Assembly (NCBI GenBank): GCA_013203755.1
Contig: JABMPI010000568.1
Coordinates: 1 to 30,858 of the forward strand
Origin: Bacteroidota bacterium
GTDB lineage: Bacteria > Bacteroidota > Bacteroidia > Bacteroidales > Prolixibacteraceae
Length of the DNA: 30,858 nt
Direction: 5' to 3'
Of the stretch, positions 25,918 to 30,858 are shown piece by piece (the first letter of the stretch is position 1; every line of letters starts with the position of its first letter). A program made the translations under genes and the position numbers. The notes beneath the pieces were generated by a model. It was given only the letters and a program-made list of their open reading frames with translations. It made no database searches and was not told the DNA's origin.

Positions 25918-27390
25918 ATGAAAAACATTAAATACTTAATTAATCTACTGCTCGTATTTTCCCTGCTGTTGCTAATACCCTCGTGTGCGATAAATCCGGT
26001 AACCGGCAAAAAACAACTTATGTTAATGTCCGAAGCGCAAGAAGTGGCTTTAGGTGCGCAATACGATCCTTCTGTTATTTCTACATTTGGAGTTTATGAT
26101 AGTCCAAAACTTTTGAGCTTTATTACTACAAAAGGGAATGAAATAGGTAAAATTTCTCATCGACCAAACCTTGAATTTCATTATAAAATTTTGGATTCGC
26201 CTGTAATAAATGCGTTTGCAGTTCCAGGAGGATACCTTTATTTTACCCGTGGGATTTTGGCACAGTTTAATAACGAAGCAGAGCTAATTGGAGTTCTGGG
26301 TCACGAAATGGGGCATGTTACTGCGCGACATTCTGCTAGCCAGCAAACCAAGCAGCAAATAGGGAGTATTTTGTTAGCTGGCGGAATACTTTTTGCCCCA
26401 AAAGAATTCCAGCAATTTGCCGGATATGCCAGTCAGGGAATGCAACTTCTATTTCTAAAGTTTAGTCGTGATAATGAAAGCGAAGCAGATCGCTTAGGTG
26501 TAGAATACTCCTCCAAAATAAATTACGATGCACATAAAATGGCTGATTTTTTTAATGTATTGAATAAAATGCAAATGGGAAGCGATCATGCCGGAGTACC
26601 TACTTTTATGTCAACTCACCCGGATCCGGGCGACAGATACACCTCAGTTAACCGAAAAACGGAGCAGTGGCAGGATAGTTTAAAACGAACCAATTGGGCG
26701 GTAAACGGAGATAGCTATTTACGAATGATAGACGGACTGGTTTATGGCGAAGATCCCAGGCAAGGTTTTGTGGAAGCGAATGTATTTTATCATCCTGAAT
26801 TAAAATTTAAATACCCGATTCCACAGGGCTGGAAACATCAAAACTCTCCAATGCAAGTACAAATGGCATCGAAAGATGGAAAAGCAATGATGATTTTTAC
26901 GCTGGCTCCGCAAAAAACGCTGGATGAAGCATCTCAAACAATTTTGAAAGATCTAAAATTAACGGTTCTGGATACTAAACGCACAACTGTTAATGGCATG
27001 TCCGCAATCGCCACCGTTTCTCAACAAGTGTCGCAAAACCAGCAAACCGGGCAGGAGCAAATAATAAAAGTGATGTCCTATTTTATTCAATACAACGGTG
27101 CCATTTATGTTTTTCATGGAGTTGCTGCTGAAGCCGATTTTAATTCTAATTACAGAACGTTTGAATCTACAATGGTTAATTTCAGGAAGCTAAGCGAAGC
27201 TTCAAAACTAAATGTAAAACCCGACAGAATTAAAATTATTAAAATTAATAGTGCTTCGGTTTCTTTGGAAGATGCATTTAAATACTACAAAGTTCCTCAA
27301 TCGAGATACAAAGAATTCGCTTTATTGAACAACATGGAGCTAAATCACAACCTTACCAGTGGAGATCTGATAAAGGTGCTTGGGAAGTAA
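25918..27390 (+). CDS. M48 family metalloprotease lipoprotein
   Basis: A 490-residue envelope protease with a lipoprotein signal ending at Cys23 (LIPSC-AINPVTGKKQ). The INPVTGKKQLMLMSEAQE start is typical of BepA/LoiP-like M48 proteins. The zinc site is His129-Glu130-Met-Gly-His133, with third ligand Glu187 in NESEAD (Glu-x3-Asp191). THPDPGDRY follows, as in the quality-control proteases of the outer membrane. About residues 290-425 form an extra domain (FKYPIPQGWKH...), and the C-terminus (ISLEDAFKYY-like, ALLNNMELNHNLTSGDLIKV) resembles the C-terminal segment common to long Bacteroidota M48 lipoproteins. It likely degrades misassembled envelope proteins. It is monocistronic and divergent from the M28 genes. 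Confidence 0.94.
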   Translation: MKNIKYLINLLLVFSLLLLIPSCAINPVTGKKQLMLMSEAQEVALGAQYDPSVISTFGVYDSPKLLSFITTKGNEIGKISHRPNLEFHYKILDSPVINAFAVPGGYLYFTRGILAQFNNEAELIGVLGHEMGHVTARHSASQQTKQQIGSILLAGGILFAPKEFQQFAGYASQGMQLLFLKFSRDNESEADRLGVEYSSKINYDAHKMADFFNVLNKMQMGSDHAGVPTFMSTHPDPGDRYTSVNRKTEQWQDSLKRTNWAVNGDSYLRMIDGLVYGEDPRQGFVEANVFYHPELKFKYPIPQGWKHQNSPMQVQMASKDGKAMMIFTLAPQKTLDEASQTILKDLKLTVLDTKRTTVNGMSAIATVSQQVSQNQQTGQEQIIKVMSYFIQYNGAIYVFHGVAAEADFNSNYRTFESTMVNFRKLSEASKLNVKPDRIKIIKINSASVSLEDAFKYYKVPQSRYKEFALLNNMELNHNLTSGDLIKVLGK

Positions 27391-27406
27391 TAAATATTGA
27401 CTAGTA

Positions 27407-27418
27407 CTTATTAATAAG
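27407..27418. repeat. 12-base perfect palindrome downstream of the M48 gene
   Basis: CTTATTAATAAG reads the same on both strands, 17 bases past the M48 stop. It has no loop or T tract suited to a terminator, so if it has a role it would be a protein-binding site for the following gene. Chance is possible in AT-rich DNA; the rest of the 179-base gap shows nothing else. Confidence 0.2.
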
Positions 27419-27569
27419 ATGAGCTAGAACTGTAGCAGGAGCATCTAATACAACAAGGTTTCGGGCTAGCAATATAAAGAACTCGCATTACTTAATAATT
27501 TGGAATTAGTTGATAGGAAGACCGATTAAGATTATTGGAAAATGCAACTAATATATTAATATTTATATA

Positions 27570-29126
27570 ATGACTAAACCACTAAAACCACCAATTTGGC
27601 TTTTCACATTAATTCGAATATTAATCGGATGGCACTTCCTTTACGAAGGATTGGTAAAATTATTAAATCCAAACTGGTCTTCAGCACTTTACTTGCTTGA
27701 ATCTACCTGGATATTTTCAGAATTTTTTAAATCTATCGCTTTAAATCCAAATCTTTTAGCCATAGTTAATTTTCTAAATATTTGGGGATTATTGTTAATC
27801 GGATGTGGTTTATTCTTTGGCCTTTTAACTAGAATTTCAGCCATTTCAGGAGCAGCATTATTGCTTTTATATTATGTGGCCCAGCCACCTTTTACAGGAA
27901 TAATATTGTCTGGAAATGTTGAAGGCAGCTATTTGTGGGTGAATAAAAATCTAATCGAATTTGTAACGCTGATCCTACTTTTTAGATTGCCTCAAAAATG
28001 GCTTTTCAGTATAGACAATCTTCTGGTTGAATGGAAAAAAGACAAAAAAGAAGGAAAAAGAACGGGTGCTATTGAAGTTCCCCAAAATGATAATCCAGTA
28101 TTTTCTGATTTGCCAGTTCTGGATAGAAGGCGGGTAATAAAAAATCTGGTGTCAATCCCAATTCTTGGCGGTTTTTCCTATGCCATTTTAAAGAATTTTG
28201 GTTACGAAAGTTACGAAGAGAAAAGCCTTAAAATAGACGGAACCTCATCGGCATCTGTTAAAACAAGAAATTTTGCGGGTTTGAGTGAGTTAAAGGAAAA
28301 ACCACCGATGGGAAAAATAGGAAATCTCGAAGTAAGCCGATTGATTTGTGGAGGAAATTTAATTGCCGGTTTTGCTCATTCAAGAGATCTTATCTACGTT
28401 TCCCGTTTGCTAAAAACCTATTTCACCAACGAAAAGATTTGGGAGACTTTTCGATTGTGCGAAGCTGCCGGAATTAATTCTGCAATTGTCCGCACCGCAT
28501 CAGACACCATAAAAGTGATGAACAGATATTGGAAACTGGGTGGTAACATTCAGTGGTTGGCGCAAACCTATCCAAAAGACGATGATGTAATCACAAACTC
28601 GCAATGGGCAATTGATTCCGGAGCTTCGGCAGTTTATATTCAGGGGAATATTGCAGACCGCTGGTTGGCAGCCGGCAGATTAGATTTGTTTGAAAAGTGG
28701 ATAAACCATTTCCAGGGGAAAGGAGTACCGATTGGAATTGGAGGTCACGAATTAGATGTGGTAAAAGCTATGGAAGAAAACAATTTTCCGGTTGATTTTT
28801 ATATGAAAACCTTGCATCCAAATAATTACTGGTCGTACCAGTCGGATGAACCAAAGCCTGCTGTTAACACAAATAGTAAAGACAATTACTGGAGCCGTAC
28901 TCCCAACGAAACCATCGATTACATGAAAAATGTGGACAAACCATGGATTGCTTTTAAAACATTGGCCGCCGGGGCGTTAAAACCTAAAGAAGGATTTAAA
29001 TATGCTTTTGAAAACGGAGCCGATTTTGCGTGTGTTGGTATGTTCGATTATCAGGTTGTTGAAGATTGCAATATTCTGGCAGATACTTTGAAAAATATTC
29101 CGGGCAGAACGAGGAAGTTTTTCTAA
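27570..29126 (+). CDS. DoxX-like membrane domain fused to an aldo-keto-reductase-like domain
   Basis: This 518-residue protein has two parts. Residues 1-145 hold four membrane segments of the DoxX/DoxD type, beginning RILIGWHFLYEGLVKLLNPNW, a family signature, with the conserved GLLLIGCGLFFGLLTRISAISGA-type helices following. A charged linker leads to Arg186-Arg187-Arg188 in DRRRVIKNL, followed by a hydrophobic stretch (SIPILGGFSYAI) that looks like an internal twin-arginine signal. From about residue 240 the soluble domain starts MGKIGNLEVSRLICGGN, like an aldo-keto reductase, and shows TIM-barrel repeats to LAAGALKPKEGFKYAFENGADFACVGMFDYQ. The usual AKR catalytic tetrad cannot be confirmed. 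DoxX proteins work in quinone or thiosulfate redox; the fusion suggests a membrane-linked oxidoreductase whose soluble domain is periplasmic. Confidence 0.8.
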   Translation: MTKPLKPPIWLFTLIRILIGWHFLYEGLVKLLNPNWSSALYLLESTWIFSEFFKSIALNPNLLAIVNFLNIWGLLLIGCGLFFGLLTRISAISGAALLLLYYVAQPPFTGIILSGNVEGSYLWVNKNLIEFVTLILLFRLPQKWLFSIDNLLVEWKKDKKEGKRTGAIEVPQNDNPVFSDLPVLDRRRVIKNLVSIPILGGFSYAILKNFGYESYEEKSLKIDGTSSASVKTRNFAGLSELKEKPPMGKIGNLEVSRLICGGNLIAGFAHSRDLIYVSRLLKTYFTNEKIWETFRLCEAAGINSAIVRTASDTIKVMNRYWKLGGNIQWLAQTYPKDDDVITNSQWAIDSGASAVYIQGNIADRWLAAGRLDLFEKWINHFQGKGVPIGIGGHELDVVKAMEENNFPVDFYMKTLHPNNYWSYQSDEPKPAVNTNSKDNYWSRTPNETIDYMKNVDKPWIAFKTLAAGALKPKEGFKYAFENGADFACVGMFDYQVVEDCNILADTLKNIPGRTRKFF

Positions 29127-29438
29127 GAAAACAATTTTCTTGTATCCTGAATTAATTTCAACTTATTTCGGTTGGCAGTACTCCATAAAACATTAATAAT
29201 AATTTTTATTTAGGATGCCAGGTACCTTAAAAAGTGGGATGAAATTACGTGTGCGATAAAGGATTTTTGGGGAATTTAAAAAGTTGGGGCAATCCGGAAT
29301 TGAGTTTAACATTGATAATTTTTTTTAAACCTTATCTCAAAAAAAGCAACCTTAATAGCAATGTTTTATCCCCACGAAAACAACCTTATTCTCCTTATTT
29401 TTTCTGCTTGGATTAATAGGTTTGAAGATCCTCAATAT
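29127..29438. other. 312-base intergenic region between convergent genes
   Basis: This AT-rich gap lies between the DoxX fusion (plus) and the GH5 gene (minus), which converge. A weak AT-only hairpin (29125-29141, AAGAAAA/TTTTCTT) overlaps the DoxX stop codon. Long A and T runs occur at 29320-29346. I see no gene, no repeat pair and no convincing terminator. Confidence 0.5.
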
Positions 29439-30698
29439 TCAGAATGGCTCCATTCCCATCGCTTTAATATATCCTTCGTTTACTTTACAGTTTTCATATT
29501 TGCAGTTTTCAAGGAATTGGAGCATTGCCTTTTTCGCCATTTTCTGGTCAGGGCGTGCAGCTCGTATTTCACTAAAATTACTACGTGGACTTTCCAAAAA
29601 CTCAATAATTTTATCCCAGTTTGCAGGTTCAGTAATATCGACCATCGACCTCGGACTTCCCATTTTTTTATAGGGCCAGTAGTGGTATCCAATGTTATTT
29701 TTTATCATCAGTTTTGTCCAGGCCGAAATCCACTGATTCGTATTTTCACCGGTTTCTCCCATATAAATTGGAAGATTTACAGAATCACGAAAATCAACAA
29801 AATCCTGAATATTAGCCTGCAACGTGTCGCACCAGTAACGGTGGCAGGTGTACATAATTTTATCATCGAATTTTGAATCGGTAAAAATTTTAAAATTGCT
29901 GTTCCATTGCGCACCTCCCAACAAAATAATATGATTTTTATCTACTTCGCGAATTGCAGCCACTGCCCGCATATAAAGTGGTTCAAGAGCAGCATTTAAC
30001 ATCGGAATTTCGTCATTAAAATAAGTAGCAATAGGTTCCAATAAATCGTACCCCAAAACATACGGCTCATCTTTGTAATAATCTGCAATTCTTTTCCATA
30101 TATCCACAAATAAATCCTGGCTTTCTTTGCTTACCATCAACCACGGATAACCGTAACTGTCGTCGATATTATCACCGGTCTGTCCGCCGGGTGCATCGTG
30201 CATATCGAAAACAACATAAATATCAGATTCGCGACACCACGAGAGCAAACTATCAATGCGCTGAAATCCGTCCTGATTCGACGATAATCCCATATAATCT
30301 TCATCGGTAAAAAGTTTATAATGAAAAGGAATTCGGATGGAATTTACACCCGTTTTTTTTATGTAGCGAATATCTTTTCGTGTAATGTAATTGTCTTTAA
30401 ATTTTTTCCAGAATTCGTTGGTGAAGTCTGGCCCCACCATTTCACGAAATGCCTGATCAATCCGTTGCGCCGAGCTGGTTCTTCTGAACCGAAACATATA
30501 ACCTTCGGGATTTAGCCAGTTGCCCAGATTAATTCCCTGTATTAAAAACTTCTCTCCGTTGGGTGCTACCAGATCTGGCCCATTAATAGAAATAAATTTA
30601 ATTTCTTCTGATGTTTGAACTTGTTGTTTACATGAACTATTTAGAATAAAAAAACTAACTAACAGCAAAATTAAATTGATAAGATTTTTCATTTTCAA
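29439..30698 (-). CDS. GH5 family glycoside hydrolase lipoprotein lacking the Asn of the NEP motif
   Basis: A 419-residue cellulase-type glycosidase with a lipoprotein signal ending at Cys23 (LNSSC-KQQ), so probably anchored on the outer membrane. The GH5 TIM barrel is clear: FLIQGINLGNWLNPEG, GVNSIRIPFHYKLF, YVVFDMHDAPGGQ (His-Asp-Ala), YTCHRYW and the nucleophile region LPIYMGETGEN. The acid/base region reads GYDLLEPIAT: Glu221 is kept, but the almost invariant preceding Asn (Asn-Glu-Pro) is absent, as if one codon had been lost; Leu takes its place. This may weaken or change activity. GH5 enzymes cut beta-1,4-type glucans, mannans and others; the target here is unknown. The gene starts close to a tRNA terminator and seems monocistronic. 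Confidence 0.92.
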   Translation of the reverse strand: MKMKNLINLILLLVSFFILNSSCKQQVQTSEEIKFISINGPDLVAPNGEKFLIQGINLGNWLNPEGYMFRFRRTSSAQRIDQAFREMVGPDFTNEFWKKFKDNYITRKDIRYIKKTGVNSIRIPFHYKLFTDEDYMGLSSNQDGFQRIDSLLSWCRESDIYVVFDMHDAPGGQTGDNIDDSYGYPWLMVSKESQDLFVDIWKRIADYYKDEPYVLGYDLLEPIATYFNDEIPMLNAALEPLYMRAVAAIREVDKNHIILLGGAQWNSNFKIFTDSKFDDKIMYTCHRYWCDTLQANIQDFVDFRDSVNLPIYMGETGENTNQWISAWTKLMIKNNIGYHYWPYKKMGSPRSMVDITEPANWDKIIEFLESPRSNFSEIRAARPDQKMAKKAMLQFLENCKYENCKVNEGYIKAMGMEPF

Positions 30699-30734
30699 GA
30701 TTGATTTAGATTGAAATCAACTGCAAGATAAAAC

Positions 30735-30770
30735 AAAAAAGCCTACCGTTAAATAACGAAAGGCTTTTTT
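30735..30770 (-). terminator. Rho-independent terminator after the tRNA gene
   Basis: An inverted repeat with AAAAAAGCCT (30735-30744) and AGGCTTTTTT (30761-30770) plus an inner CGTTA/TAACG pairing forms a hairpin. On the minus strand it begins a few bases past the tRNA 3' end and carries a T tract, so it ends the tRNA transcript; it is nearly symmetric and could act on both strands. Confidence 0.85.
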
Positions 30771-30772
30771 CT

Positions 30773-30846
<74 letters not shown>

Positions 30847-30858
30847 AAAAAATGGTAC

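Overview
The window looks like a chromosome segment of a marine or gut-type Bacteroidota, probably near Marinilabiliales/Prolixibacteraceae. I infer this from the SusC/SusD pair, the low-GC coding style, the almost complete absence of Shine-Dalgarno sequences, several TAnnTTTG promoter boxes and the many exported glycan-active proteins. The species assignment is inference only.

Layout: positions 1-3186 carry minus-strand housekeeping and hypothetical genes: the start of a Rieske/glutamate-synthase-like protein, a conserved hypothetical gene broken by one extra G, a DUF427 protein and a stand-alone TonB plug protein. Positions 3566-14533 hold a minus-strand carbohydrate locus. It consists of an operon of uroporphyrinogen-decarboxylase-like methyltransferase, DUF6807, ThuA, DUF6807 and a Tat-exported Gfo/Idh oxidoreductase, closed by a terminator, followed by SusC and SusD with their own terminator. 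Divergent from it on the plus strand are an AraC regulator and a large secreted GH2 beta-galactosidase-like enzyme with an inserted LamG-like domain. Then come queE-queD (7-deazaguanine/queuosine synthesis, overlapping), a minus-strand sulfatase with a good promoter, and a tandem pair of M28 peptidases, the promoter-distal copy (22521-24100) being a pseudogene. These are followed by a plus-strand M48 lipoprotein protease, a plus-strand DoxX/aldo-keto-reductase-like fusion, a minus-strand GH5 lipoprotein and a minus-strand tRNA.

How the genes could work together: GH2, GH5 and the sulfatase would trim a (perhaps sulfated, galactose-containing) glycan outside or in the periplasm, and SusCD would import oligosaccharides. 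The Gfo/Idh, ThuA, DUF6807 and URO-D-like set would then carry out a redox or group-removal step on the sugar. That five-gene set, with no DUF1080 hydrolase or sugar isomerase beside it, is the best candidate for an undescribed pathway. Other points worth a second look are a tRNA with a glycine-type body but an Asp (GTC) anticodon, a possible small RNA upstream of SusC, a GH5 enzyme lacking the Asn of its Asn-Glu-Pro motif, and the DoxX fusion. The window shows several gene lesions (two frameshifts, a nonsense codon, a lost codon), so sequence accuracy should be kept in mind.
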